This document shows positions 11,143 to 23,794 of a stretch of DNA of 64,000 nt, piece after piece. The translations under genes were made by a program, and so were the position numbers. Under the pieces are notes generated by a model, which saw only the letters and a program-made list of their open reading frames with translations, was not told where the DNA came from and ran no database searches. This stretch comes from Pithys albifrons albifrons (Eukaryota > Chordata > Aves > Passeriformes > Thamnophilidae), in assembly GCF_047495875.1 (NCBI RefSeq), contig NC_092496.1, positions 527,501-591,500 of the forward strand, written 5' to 3'. Numbering within the stretch: the first letter of the stretch is position 1; each line of letters begins with the position of its first letter.

Positions 11143-13409
11143 GAGGAGTCTTCATCCGTCTGGAATTGAGGGCTGAAAAACGGCACTTTCCCAGACAAGA
11201 AAGTGGTACGTGCCATTGATGTTTGCGCCCACGGAAAAGGTGGCAGCCTTGAACTCTGAGGTGCCAATGATGGGGCACCATTGACCCTAGAAAAGGACAA
11301 TTCGATTTCTGACCTGGCACCTTTTCCCTTTGAGGTGTCTTCGTCCGTCTGGAATTCTGGGCTGAAAAATGGCACTTCCCCGGACCCGCAAGTGGCACGC
11401 GCCGTCGACATTTGCGCCCAGGCAAAAGGTGGCAGCCTTGGGCTCTCAGGTGCCAATGATGGGGCCCCGTTAACACTAGAAAAATAACACTTGCTTTCTG
11501 TCCTGGCACCTTTTCCCAGGGAGGAATCTTCGTCCGTCTGGAAATCTGGGTTCAAAAATGGCACTGCCCCAAACCCGCACAAGGTACACACCGTCGAGCT
11601 TTGCGCCCAGGGAAAAGGGGGCAGCCTTGGGCTCTCATGTGGCAATGATGGTGCCCCATTACCCCTACAAAAGGCACAATGGATTTCTGTCCTGGCACCT
11701 TTTCCCAGGGAGGAATCTTCATCGGCTTGGAATTCTGGTCTGAGAATCGGCACTTTCCTGGACCCGCAAGTGGAACGCACCATCGAGCTTTGCGTCCAGG
11801 GAAAAGGTGGCAGTCTTGGGCTCTCAGGTGCCAATGATGGGGCCCCATTACCTTTACAAAAAGCACAATGGCTTTCTGTCCTGGCACCTTTTCCCTGGGA
11901 GGAGTCTTCATTGGTCTGGAATTCTGGGCTGTAAAATGGCACTTTCTGGGACCAGCACGTGGCACGCACTGTCGTGCTTTGCGCCCAGGGAAAAGGAGGC
12001 AACCTCTGGCTCTCAGATGCCAATGACGGGCCCCCATTAAAACTAGAAATGGAACAATCGCTTTCTGTCCTGGGAGCCCTTTCCCTGGGAGGAGTCGTCA
12101 TCCGTCTGGAATCCTGGGCTGAACAAAGGTCTTTCTCTGACCTGCACGCGGCAGGCACCATCTAGCTTTGCGCCCAGGGAAAAGGTGGCAGCCTTGGGCT
12201 CTCAGGTGCCAATGATGGGTCCCCGTTAACACTAGATAAATAACAATCGCTTTCTGTCCTGGCACCTTTTCCCTGGGAGGAATTTTCGTCCGTCTGGAAT
12301 TCTGGGCTGAAAAACGGCACTTCCCCGGACCTGCAAGTGGAACGCACCGTCGAGCTTTGTGCCCAGGCAAAAGGTGGCAGCCTTGGGCTCTCAGCTGCCA
12401 ATGATGGGGCCCCATTACCCCTAGAAAAGGACAATCGCTTTCTGTCCTGGCACCTTTTCCCTGGGAGGAATCTTCATTGGTCTGGAATTCTGAGCTGAAA
12501 ACGGCTCTTTCCATTACCCGCATGTGGCACGCATCGTCGAGCTTTGCGCCCAGGGAAAAGGTGGCAGCCCTGGGCTCTCAGCTGCCAATTTTGGGGCCCC
12601 ATTAACCCTAGAAAAGGCACAATCGCTTTCTGTCCTGGCACCTTTTCCCAGGGAGAAATCTTCGCTGGCCTGGAATTCTGGGATGAGAAACGGCACATTC
12701 CCGGACTTGCAAGTGGCACGCGCCGTCGACATTTGCGCCCAGGGAAAAGGTGGCAGCCTTGGGCTCTCAGGTGCCCATTTTGGGGCCCCGTTACCCCTAG
12801 AAAAGGCACAATGGCTTTCTGTCCTGACACCTTTTCCCAAAGAGGAATCGACTTCCGTCTGGAATTCTGGGCTGAAAAACGGCCCTTTCCCGGACCCGCA
12901 CAGGGTATGCACCGTGGAGCTTTGCACCCAGGGGAAAGGTGGCAGCCTTGGGCTCTCAGGTGCCAATGATGGGGCCCAATTAGCATTACAAAATACACAA
13001 TGCCTTTGTCTCCTGGTACCTTTTCCCTCTGAGGAATCTTCATAGGTCTGGAATTCTGGGCTGAAAAATGGCACTTTCCCGGACCCGCATGTAGCACGCA
13101 TGGTCGAGCTTTGCGCTCAGGGAAAAGGCGGCAGCCTTGGGCTCTCAGGTGTCAATGATGGAGCCCCATTAACCCTAGAAAAGGAACAATCGCTTTCTGT
13201 CCTGGCACCTTTTCCCAGGGAGGAATCTTCATCGGTCTGGAATTCTGGAATGAGAAACGGCAATTTCCTGGACCCTCACATAGCACGCATGGTCGAGCTT
13301 TGCGCCCAGGGTATAGGAGGCAACCTTGGGCTCTCAGGTGCCAATGATGGAGCCCGATTAACCCTAGAAATGGAACAATCGCTTTCTGTCCTGGGAGCCT
13401 CTTCCCTGT
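11143..13409 (+). repeat. Higher-order repeat copy 1 (12-mer, 2267 bp)
   Basis: First regular higher-order unit, counted from the landmark gaggagtcttcatccgtctg at 11143 to its next occurrence at 13410. It contains 12 monomers. Successive ctttctgtcc-type positions are 189 bp apart (11494, 11683, 11872, 12061, 12250), with two 188-bp monomers, which explains 2267 rather than 2268 bp. Confidence 0.9.
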
Positions 13410-15675
13410 GAGGAGTCTTCATCCGTCTGGAATTGAGGGCTGAAAAACGGCACTTTCCCAGACAAGAAAGTGGTACGTGCCATTGATGTTTGCGCCCACG
13501 GAAAAGGTGGCAGCCTTGAACTCTGAGGTGCCAATGATGGGGCACCATTGACCCTAGAAAAGGACAATTTGATTTCTGACCTGGCACCTTTTCCCTTTGA
13601 GGTGTCTTCGTCCGTCTGGAATTCTGGGCTGAAAAATGGCACTTCCCCGGACCCGCAAGTGGCACGCGCCGTCGACATTTGCGCCCAGGCAAAAGGTGGC
13701 AGCCTTGGGCTCTCAGGTGCCAATGATGGGGCCCCGTTAACACTAGAAAAATAACACTTGCTTTCTGTCCTGGCACCTTTTCCCAGGGAGGAATCTTCGT
13801 CCGTCTGGAAATCTGGGTTCAAAAATGGCACTGCCCCAAACCCGCACAAGGTACACACCGTCGAGCTTTGCGCCCAGGGAAAAGGGGGCAGCCTTGGGCT
13901 CTCATGTGGCAATGATGGTGCCCCATTACCCCTACAAAAGGCACAATGGATTTCTGTCCTGGCACCTTTTCCCAGGGAGGAATCTTCATCGGCTTGGAAT
14001 TCTGGTCTGAGAATCGGCACTTTCCTGGACCCGCAAGTGGAACGCACCATCGAGCTTTGCGTCCAGGGAAAAGGTGGCAGTCTTGGGCTCTCAGGTGCCA
14101 ATGATGGGGCCCCATTACCTTTACAAAAAGCACAATGGCTTTCTGTCCTGGCACCTTTTCCCTGGGAGGAGTCTTCATTGGTCTGGAATTCTGGGCTGTA
14201 AAATGGCACTTTCTGGGACCAGCACGTGGCACGCACTGTCGTGCTTTGCGCCCAGGGAAAAGGAGGCAACCTCTGGCTCTCAGATGCCAATGACGGGCCC
14301 CCATTACCACTAGAAATGGAACAATCGCTTTCTGTCCTGGGAGCCCTTTCCCTGGGAGGAGTCGTCATCCGTCTGGAATCCTGGGCTGAACAAAGGTCTT
14401 TCTCTGACCTGCACGTGGCAGGCACCATCTAGCTTTGCGCCCAGGGAAAAGGTGGCAGCCTTGGGCTCTCAGGTGCCAATGATGGGTCCCCGTTAACACT
14501 AGATAAATAACAATCGCTTTCTGTCCTGGCACCTTTTCCCTGGGAGGAATTTTCGTCCGTCTGGAATTCTGGGCTGAAAAACGGCACTTCCCCGGACCTG
14601 CAAGTGGAACGCACCGTCGAGCTTTGTGCCCAGGCAAAAGGTGGCAGCCTTGGGCTCTCAGCTGCCAATGATGGGGCCCCATTACCCCTAGAAAAGGACA
14701 ATCGCTTTCTGTCCTGGCACCTTTTCCCTGGGATGAATCTTCATTGGTCTGGAATTCTGAGCTGAAAACGGCTCTTTCCCTTACCCGCATGTGGCACGCA
14801 TCGTCGAGCTTTGCGCCCAGGGAAAAGGGGGCAGCCCTGGGCTCTCAGCTGCCAATTTTGGGGCCCCATTAACCCTAGAAAAGGCACAATCACTTTCTGT
14901 CCTGGCACCTTTTCCCAGGGAGAAATCTTCGCTGGCCTGGAATTCTGGGATGAGAAACGGCACATTCCCGGACTTGCAAGTGACACGCGCCGTCGACATT
15001 TGCGCCCAGGGAAAAGGTGGCAGCCTTGGGCTCTCAGGTGCCCATTTTGGGGCCCCGTTACCCCTAGAAAAGGCACAATGGCTATCTGTCCTGACACCTT
15101 TTCCCAAAGAGGAATCGACTTCCGTCTGGAATTCTGGGCTGAAAACGGCCCTTTCCCGGACCCGCACAGGGTATGCACCGTGGAGCTTTGCACCCAGGGG
15201 AAAGGTGGCAGCCTTGGGCTCTCAGGTGCCAATGATGGGGCCCAATTAGCATTACAAAATACACAATGGCTTTGTCTCCTGGTACCTTTTCCCTCTGAGG
15301 AATCTTCATAGTTCTGGAATTCTGGGCTGAAAAATGGCACTTTCCCGGACCCGCATGTAGCACGCATGGTCGAGCTTTGCGCTCAGGGAAAAGGCGGCAG
15401 CCTTGGGCTCTCAGGTGTCAATGATGGAGCCCCATTAACCCTAGAAAAGGAACAATCGCTTTCTGTCCTGGCACCTTTTCCCAGGGAGGAATCTTCATCG
15501 GTCTGGAATTCTGGAATGAGAAACGGCAATTTCCTGGACCCTCACATAGCACGCATGGTCGAGCTTTGCGCCCAGGGTATAGGAGGCAACCTTGGGCTCT
15601 CAGGTGCCAATGATGGAGCCCGATTAACCCTAGAAATGGAACAATCGCTTTCTGTCCTGGGAGCCTCTTCCCTGT
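13410..15675 (+). repeat. Higher-order repeat copy 2 (12-mer, 2266 bp)
   Basis: Same 12 monomer subtypes in the same order as copy 1, nearly identical by eye. It carries the variant cacgtggcaggcacc at 14412, where copies 1 and 3 have cacgcggcaggcacc. Confidence 0.9.
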
Positions 15676-17942
15676 GAGGAGTCTTCATCCGTCTGGAATT
15701 GAGGGCTGAAAAACGGCACTTTCCCAGACAAGAAAGTGGTACGTGCCATTGATGTTTGCGCCCACGGAAAAGGTGGCAGCCTTGAACTCTGAGGTGCCAA
15801 TGATGGGGCACCATTGACCCTAGAAAAGGACAATTTGATTTCTGACCTGGCACCTTTTCCCTTTGAGGTGTCTTCGTCCGTCTGGAATTCTGGGCTGAAA
15901 AATGGCACTTCCCCGGACCCGCAAGTGGCACGCGCCGTCGACATTTGCGCCCAGGCAAAAGGTGGCAGCCTTGGGCTCTCAGGTGCCAATGATGGGGCCC
16001 CGTTAACACTAGAAAAATAACACTTGCTTTCTGTCCTGGCACCTTTTCCCAGGGAGGAATCTTCGTCCGTCTGGAAATCTGGGTTCAAAAATGGCACTGC
16101 CCCAAACCCGCACAAGGTACACACCGTCGAGCTTTGCGCCCAGGGAAAAGGGGGCAGCCTTGGGCTCTCATGTGGCAATGATGGTGCCCCATTACCCCTA
16201 CAAAAGGCACAATGGATTTCTGTCCTGGCACCTTTTCCCAGGGAGGAATCTTCATCGGCTTGGAATTCTGGTCTGAGAATCGGCACTTTCCTGGACCCGC
16301 AAGTGGAACGCACCATCGAGCTTTGCGTCCAGGGAAAAGGTGGCAGTCTTGGGCTCTCAGGTGCCAATGATGGGGCCCCATTACCTTTACAAAAAGCACA
16401 ATGGCTTTCTGTCCTGGCACCTTTTCCCTGGGAGGAGTCTTCATTGGTCTGGAATTCTGGGCTGTAAAATGGCACTTTCTGGGACCAGCACGTGGCACGC
16501 ACTGTCGTGCTTTGCGCCCAGGGAAAAGGAGGCAACCTCTGGCTCTCAGATGCCAATGACGGGCCCCCATTAAAACTAGAAATGGAACAATCGCTTTCTG
16601 TCCTGGGAGCCCTTTCCCTGGGAGGAGTCGTCATCCGTCTGGAATCCTGGGCTGAACAAAGGTCTTTCTCTGACCTGCACGCGGCAGGCACCATCTAGCT
16701 TTGCGCCCAGGGAAAAGGTGGCAGCCTTGGGCTCTCAGGTGCCAATGATGGGTCCCCGTTAACACTAGATAAATAACAATCGCTTTCTGTCCTGGCACCT
16801 TTTCCCTGGGAGGAATTTTCGTCCGTCTGGAATTCTGGGCTGAAAAACGGCACTTCCCCGGACCTGCAAGTGGAACGCACCGTCGAGCTTTGTGCCCAGG
16901 CAAAAGGTGGCAGCCTTGGGCTCTCAGCTGCCAATGATGGGGCCCCATTACCCCTAGAAAAGGACAATCGCTTTCTGTCCTGGCACCTTTTCCCTGGGAG
17001 GAATCTTCATTGGTCTGGAATTCTGAGCTGAAAACGGCTCTTTCCCTTACCCGCATGTGGCACGCATCGTCGAGCTTTGCGCCCAGGGAAAAGGTGGCAG
17101 CCCTGGGCTCTCAGCTGCCAATTTTGGGGCCCCATTAACCCTAGAAAAGGCACAATCGCTTTCTGTCCTGGCACCTTTTCCCAGGGAGAAATCTTCGCTG
17201 GCCTGGAATTCTGGGATGAGAAACGGCACATTCCCGGACTTGCAAGTGGCACGCGCCGTCGACATTTGCGCCCAGGGAAAAGGTGGCAGCCTTGGGCTCT
17301 CAGGTGCCCATTTTGGGGCCCCGTTACCCCTAGAAAAGGCACAATGGCTTTCTGTCCTGACACCTTTTCCCAAAGAGGAATCGACTTCCGTCTGGAATTC
17401 TGGGCTGAAAAACGGCCCTTTCCCGGACCCGCACAGGGTATGCACCGTGGAGCTTTGCACCCAGGGGAAAGGTGGCAGCCTTGGGCTCTCAGGTGCCAAT
17501 GATGGGGCCCAATTAGCATTACAAAATACACAATGCCTTTGTCTCCTGGTACCTTTTCCCTCTGAGGAATCTTCATAGGTCTGGAATTCTGGGCTGAAAA
17601 ATGGCACTTTCCCGGACCCGCATGTAGCACGCATGGTCGAGCTTTGCGCTCAGGGAAAAGGCGGCAGCCTTGGGCTCTCAGGTGTCAATGATGGAGCCCC
17701 ATTAACCCTAGAAAAGGAACAATCGCTTTCTGTCCTGGCACCTTTTCCCAGGGAGGAATCTTCATCGGTCTGGAATTCTGGAATGAGAAACGGCAATTTC
17801 CTGGACCCTCACATAGCACGCATGGTCGAGCTTTGCGCCCAGGGTATAGGAGGCAACCTTGGGCTCTCAGGTGCCAATGATGGAGCCCGATTAACCCTAG
17901 AAATGGAACAATCGCTTTCTGTCCTGGGAGCCTCTTCCCTGT
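15676..17942 (+). repeat. Higher-order repeat copy 3 (12-mer, 2267 bp)
   Basis: Landmarks at 15676 and 17943. At diagnostic sites (cacgcggcagg near 16679 and the segment 17007-17630) it matches copy 1 better than the adjacent copy 2, pointing to a two-unit super-repeat of about 4533 bp. Confidence 0.9.
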
Positions 17943-20900
17943 GAGGAGTCTTCATCCGTCTGGAATTGAGGGCTGAAAAACGGCACTTTCCCAGACAAGA
18001 AAGTGGTACGTGCCATTGATGTTTGCGCCCACGGAAAAGGTGGCAGCCTTGAACTCTGAGGTGCCAATGATGGGGCACCATTGACCCTAGAAAAGGACAA
18101 TTTGATTTCTGACCTGGCACCTTTTCCCTTTGAGGTGTCTTCGTCCGTCTGGAATTCTGGGCTGAAAAATGGCACTTCCCCGGACCCGCAAGTGGCACGC
18201 GCCGTCGACATTTGCGCCCAGGCAAAAGGTGGCAGCCTTGGGCTCTCAGGTGCCAATGATGGGGCCCCGTTAACACTAGAAAAATAACACTTGCTTTCTG
18301 TCCTGGCACCTTTTCCCAGGGAGGAATCTTCGTCCGTCTGGAAATCTGGGTTCAAAAATGGCACTGCCCCAAACCCGCACAAGGTACACACCGTCGAGCT
18401 TTGCGCCCAGGGAAAAGGGGGCAGCCTTGGGCTCTCAGGTGCCAATGATGGTGCCCCATTACCTCTACAAAAGGCACAATGGATTTCTGTCCTGGCACCT
18501 TTTCCCAGGGAGGAATCTTCATCGGTTTGGAATTCTGGTCTGAGAATCGGCACTTTCCTGGACCCGCAAGTGGAACGCACCATCGAGCTTTGCGTCCAGG
18601 GAAAAGGTGGCAGTCTTGGGCTCTCAGGTGCCAATGATGGGGCCCCATTACCTTTACAAAAAGCACAATGGCTTTCTGTCCTGGCACCTTTTCCCTGGGA
18701 GGAGTCTTCATTGGTCTGGAATTCTGGGCTGTAAAATGGCACTTTCTGGGACCAGCACGTGGCACGCACTGTCGTGCTTTGCGCCCAGGGAAAAGGAGGC
18801 AACCTCTGGCTCTCAGATGCCAGTGATGGGCCCCCATTAAAACTAGAAATGGAACAATCGCTTTCTGTCCTGGGAGCCCTTTCCCTGGGAGGAGTCGTCA
18901 TCCGTCTGGAATCCTGGGCTGAACAAAGGTCTTTCTCTGACCTGCACGTGGCAGGCACCATCTAGCTTTGCGCCCAGGGAAAAGGTGGCAGCCTTGGGCT
19001 CTCAGGTGCCAATGATGGGTCCCCGTTAACACTAGATAAATAACAATCGCTTTCTGTCCTGGCACCTTTTCCCTGGGAGGAATTTTCGTCCGTCTGGAAT
19101 TCTGGGCTGAAAAACGGCACTTCCCCGGACCTGCAAGTGGAACGCACCGTCGAGCTTTGTGCCCAGGCAAAAGGTGGCAGCCTTGGGCTCTCAGCTGCCA
19201 ATGATGGGGCCCCATTACCCCTAGAAAAGGACAATCGCTTTCTGTCCTGGCACCTTTTCCCTGGGATGAATCTTCATTGGTCTGGAATTCTGAGCTGAAA
19301 ACGGCTCTTTCCCTTACCCGCATGTGGCACGCACCGTCGAGCTTTGCGCCCAGGGAAAAGGTGGCAGCCCTGGGCTCTCAGCTGCCAATTTTGGAGCCCC
19401 ATTAACCCTAGAAAAGGCACAATCGCTTTCTGTCCTGGCACCTTTTCCCAGGGAGAAATCTTCGCTGGCCTGGAATTCTGGGATGAGAAACGGACATTCC
19501 CGGACTTGCAAGTGGCACGCGCCTTCGACATTTGCGCCCAGGACAAAGGTGGCAGCCTTGGGCTCTCTGGTGTCCATTTTGGGGCCCCGTTACCCCTAGA
19601 AAAGGCACAATGGCTTTCTGTCCTGACACCTTTTCCCAAAGAGGAATCGACTTCCGTCTGGAATTCTGGGCTGAAAAACGGCCCTTTCCCGGACCCGCAC
19701 AGGGTATGCACCTTGGAGCTTTGCACCCAGGGAAAAGGTGGCAGCCTTGGGCTCTCAGGTGCCAATGATGGGGCCCAATTAGCATTACAAAATACACAAT
19801 GGCTTTGTCTCCTGGTACCTTTTCCCTCTGAGGAATCTTCATAGTTCTGGAATTCTGGGCTGAAAAATGGCACTTTCCCGGACCCGCACGTGGAACGCTC
19901 CGTCGAGCTTTGCGCCCAGGGATAAGGTGGCAGCCTTGGGCTCTCAGGTGTCAATTTTGGGGCCCCATTAAACCTAGAAAAGGCACAATCGCTTTCTGTC
20001 CTGGCACCTTTTCCCTGGGAGAAATCTTCATCGGCCTCGAATTCTGGGATGAGAATCGGCACTTTCCTGGACCCGCAAGTGGAACGCACCATGGAGCTTT
20101 GCGTCCAGGGAAAAGGTGGCAGTCTTGGGCTCTCAGGTGCCAACGATGGGGCCCCATTACCTTTACAAAAAGCACAATGGCTTTCTGTCCTGGCACCTTT
20201 TCCCTGGGAGGAGTCTTCATTGGTCTGGAATTCTGGGCTGTAAAATGGCACTTTCTGGGACCAGCATGTGGCACGCACTGTCGTGCTTTGCGCCCAGGGA
20301 AAAGGAGGCAACCTCTGGCTCTCAGATGCCAATGACGGGCCCCCATTACCACTAGAAATGGAACAATCGCTTTCTGTCCTGGGAGCCCTTTCCCTGGGAG
20401 GAGTCGTCATCCGTCTGGAATCCTGGGCTGAACAAAGGTCTTTCTCTGACCTGCACGTGGCAGGCACCATCTAGCTTTGCGCCCAGGGAAAAGGTGGCAG
20501 CCTTGGGCTCTCAGGTGCCAATGATGGGTCCCCGTTAACACTAGATAAATAACAATCGCTTTCTGTCCTGGCACCTTTTCCCTGGGAGGAATTTTCGTCC
20601 GTCTGGAATTCTGGGCTGAAAAACGGCACTTCCCCGGACCTGCAAGTGGAACGCACCGTCGAGCTTTGTGCCCAGGCAAAAGGTGGCAGCCTTGGGCTCT
20701 CAGCTGCCAATGATGGGGCCCCATTACCCCTAGAAAAGGACAATCGCTTTCTGTCCTGGCACCTTTTCCCTGGGATGAATCTTCATTGGTCTGGAATTCT
20801 GAGCTGAAAACGGCTCTTTCCCTTACCCGCATGTGGCACGCATCGTCGAGCTTTGCGCCCAGGGAAAAGGGGGCAGCCCTGGGCTCTCAGCTGCCAATTT

Positions 20901-21717
20901 TGGGGCCCCATTAACCCTAGAAAAGGCACAATCGCTTTCTGTCCTGGCACCTTTTCCCAGGGAGAAATCTTCGCTGGCCTGGAATTCTGGGATGAGAAAC
21001 GGCACATTCCCGGACTTGCAAGTGACACGCGCCGTCGACATTTGCGCCCAGGGAAAAGGTGGCAGCCTTGGGCTCTCAGGTGCCCATTTTGGGGCCCCGT
21101 TACCCCTAGAAAAGGCACAATGGCTTTCTGTCCTGACACCTTTTCCCAAAGAGGAATCGACTTCCGTCTGGAATTCTGGGCTGAAAACGGCCCTTTCCCG
21201 GACCCGCACAGGGTATGCACCGTGGAGCTTTGCACCCAGGGGAAAGGTGGCAGCCTTGGGCTCTCAGGTGCCAATGATGGGGCCCAATTAGCATTACAAA
21301 ATACACAATGGCTTTGTCTCCTGGTACCTTTTCCCTCTGAGGAATCTTCATAGTTCTGGAATTCTGGGCTGAAAAATGGCACTTTCCCGGACCCGCATGT
21401 AGCACGCATGGTCGAGCTTTGCGCTCAGGGAAAAGGCGGCAGCCTTGGGCTCTCAGGTGTCAATGATGGAGCCCCATTAACCCTAGAAAAGGAACAATCG
21501 CTTTCTGTCCTGGCACCTTTTCCCAGGGAGGAATCTTCATCGGTCTGGAATTCTGGAATGAGAAACGGCAATTTCCTGGACCCTCACATAGCACGCATGG
21601 TCGAGCTTTGCGCCCAGGGTATAGGAGGCAACCTTGGGCTCTCAGGTGCCAATGATGGAGCCCGATTAACCCTAGAAATGGAACAATCGCTTTCTGTCCT
21701 GGGAGCCTCTTCCCTGT
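17943..21717 (+). repeat. Higher-order repeat copy 4, expanded 20-mer (3775 bp)
   Basis: The landmark spacing is 3775 bp, equal to 20 monomers: the standard 12 plus 8 extra. The subtype ending in gcaggcaccatctagc occurs at about 18961 and again at about 20470, 1509 bp apart, marking the internal 8-monomer duplication. The same expanded form recurs in copy 7. Confidence 0.85.
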
Positions 21718-23794
21718 GAGGAGTCTTCATCCGTCTGGAATTGAGGGCTGAAAAACGGCACTTTCCCAGACAAGAAAGTGGTACGTGCCATTGATGTTTG
21801 CGCCCACGGAAAAGGTGGCAGCCTTGAACTCTGAGGTGCCAATGATGGGGCACCATTGACCCTAGAAAAGGACAATTTGATTTCTGACCTGGCACCTTTT
21901 CCCTTTGAGGTGTCTTCGTCCGTCTGGAATTCTGGGCTGAAAAATGGCACTTCCCCGGACCCGCAAGTGGCACGCGCCGTCGACATTTGCGCCCAGGCAA
22001 AAGGTGGCAGCCTTGGGCTCTCAGGTGCCAATGATGGGGCCCCGTTAAACCTAGAAAAGGCACAATCGCTTTCTGTCCTGGCACCTTTTCCCTGGGAGAA
22101 ATCTTCATCGGCCTCGAATTCTGGGATGAGAATCGGCACTTTCCTGGACCCGCAAGTGGAACGCACCATGGAGCTTTGCGTCCAGGGAAAAGGTGGCAGT
22201 CTTGGGCTCTCAGGTGCCAACGATGGGGCCCCATTACCTTTACAAAAAGCACAATGGCTTTCTGTCCTGGCACCTTTTCCCTGGGAGGAGTCTTCATTGG
22301 TCTGGAATTCTGGGCTGTAAAATGGCACTTTCTGGGACCAGCATGTGGCACGCACTGTCGTGCTTTGCGCCCAGGGAAAAGGAGGCAACCTCTGGCTCTC
22401 AGATGCCAATGACGGGCCCCCATTACCACTAGAAATGGAACAATCGCTTTCTGTCCTGGGAGCCCTTTCCCTGGGAGGAGTCGTCATCCGTCTGGAATCC
22501 TGGGCTGAACAAAGGTCTTTCTCTGACCTGCACGTGGCAGGCACCATCTAGCTTTGCGCCCAGGGAAAAGGTGGCAGCCTTGGGCTCTCAGGTGCCAATG
22601 ATGGGTCCCCGTTAACACTAGATAAATAACAATCGCTTTCTGTCCTGGCACCTTTTCCCTGGGAGGAATTTTCGTCCGTCTGGAATTCTGGGCTGAAAAA
22701 CGGCACTTCCCCGGACCTGCAAGTGGAACGCACCGTCGAGCTTTGTGCCCAGGCAAAAGGTGGCAGCCTTGGGCTCTCAGCTGCCAATGATGGGGCCCCA
22801 TTACCCCTAGAAAAGGACAATCGCTTTCTGTCCTGGCACCTTTTCCCTGGGATGAATCTTCATTGGTCTGGAATTCTGAGCTGAAAACGGCTCTTTCCCT
22901 TACCCGCATGTGGCACGCATCGTCGAGCTTTGCGCCCAGGGAAAAGGTGGCAGCCCTGGGCTCTCAGCTGCCAATTTTGGGGCCCCATTAACCCTAGAAA
23001 AGGCACAATCGCTTTCTGTCCTGGCACCTTTTCCCAGGGAGAAATCTTCGCTGGCCTGGAATTCTGGGATGAGAAACGGCACATTCCCGGACTTGCAAGT
23101 GACACGCGCCGTCGACATTTGCGCCCAGGGAAAAGGTGGCAGCCTTGGGCTCTCAGGTGCCCATTTTGGGGCCCCGTTACCCCTAGAAAAGGCACAATGG
23201 CTTTCTGTCCTGACACCTTTTCCCAAAGAGGAATCGACTTCCGTCTGGAATTCTGGGCTGAAAATGGCCCTTTCCCGGACCCGCACAGGGTATGCACCGT
23301 GGAGCTTTGCACCCAGGGGAAAGGTGGCAGCCTTGGGCTCTCAGGTGCCAATGATGGGGCCCAATTAGCATTACAAAATACACAATGGCTTTGTCTCCTG
23401 GTACCTTTTCTCTCTGAGGAATCTTCATAGGTCTGGAATTCTGGGCTGAAAAATGGCACTTTCCCGGACCCGCATGTAGCACGCATGGTTGAGCTTTGCG
23501 CTCAGGGAAAAGGCGGCAGCCTTGGGCTCTCAGGTGTCAATGATGGAGCCCCATTAACCCTAGAAAAGGAACAATCGCTTTCTGTCCTGGCACCTTTTCC
23601 CAGGGAGGAATCTTCATCGGTCTGGAATTCTGGAATGAGAAACGGCAATTTCCTGGACCCTCACATAGCACGCATGGTCGAGCTTTGCGCCCAGGGTATA
23701 GGAGGCAACCTTGGGCTCTCAGGTGCCAATGATGGAGCCCGATTAACCCTAGAAATGGAACAATCGCTTTCTGTCCTGGGAGCCTCTTCCCTGT
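21718..23794 (+). repeat. Higher-order repeat copy 5, contracted 11-mer (2077 bp)
   Basis: Landmark spacing of 2077 bp equals 11 monomers. A hybrid monomer at 22020-22060 joins the left part of the gttaacactag subtype to the right part of the attaaacctag subtype found in the 8-monomer extra block of copy 4. This is a visible unequal-crossover junction. Confidence 0.85.

Noticed and set aside
11143..13409. CRISPR-like or bacterial repeat-spacer array
   Set aside because: Repeats are direct, contiguous 189-bp monomers without unique spacers, and the embedded elements are vertebrate retroviruses.
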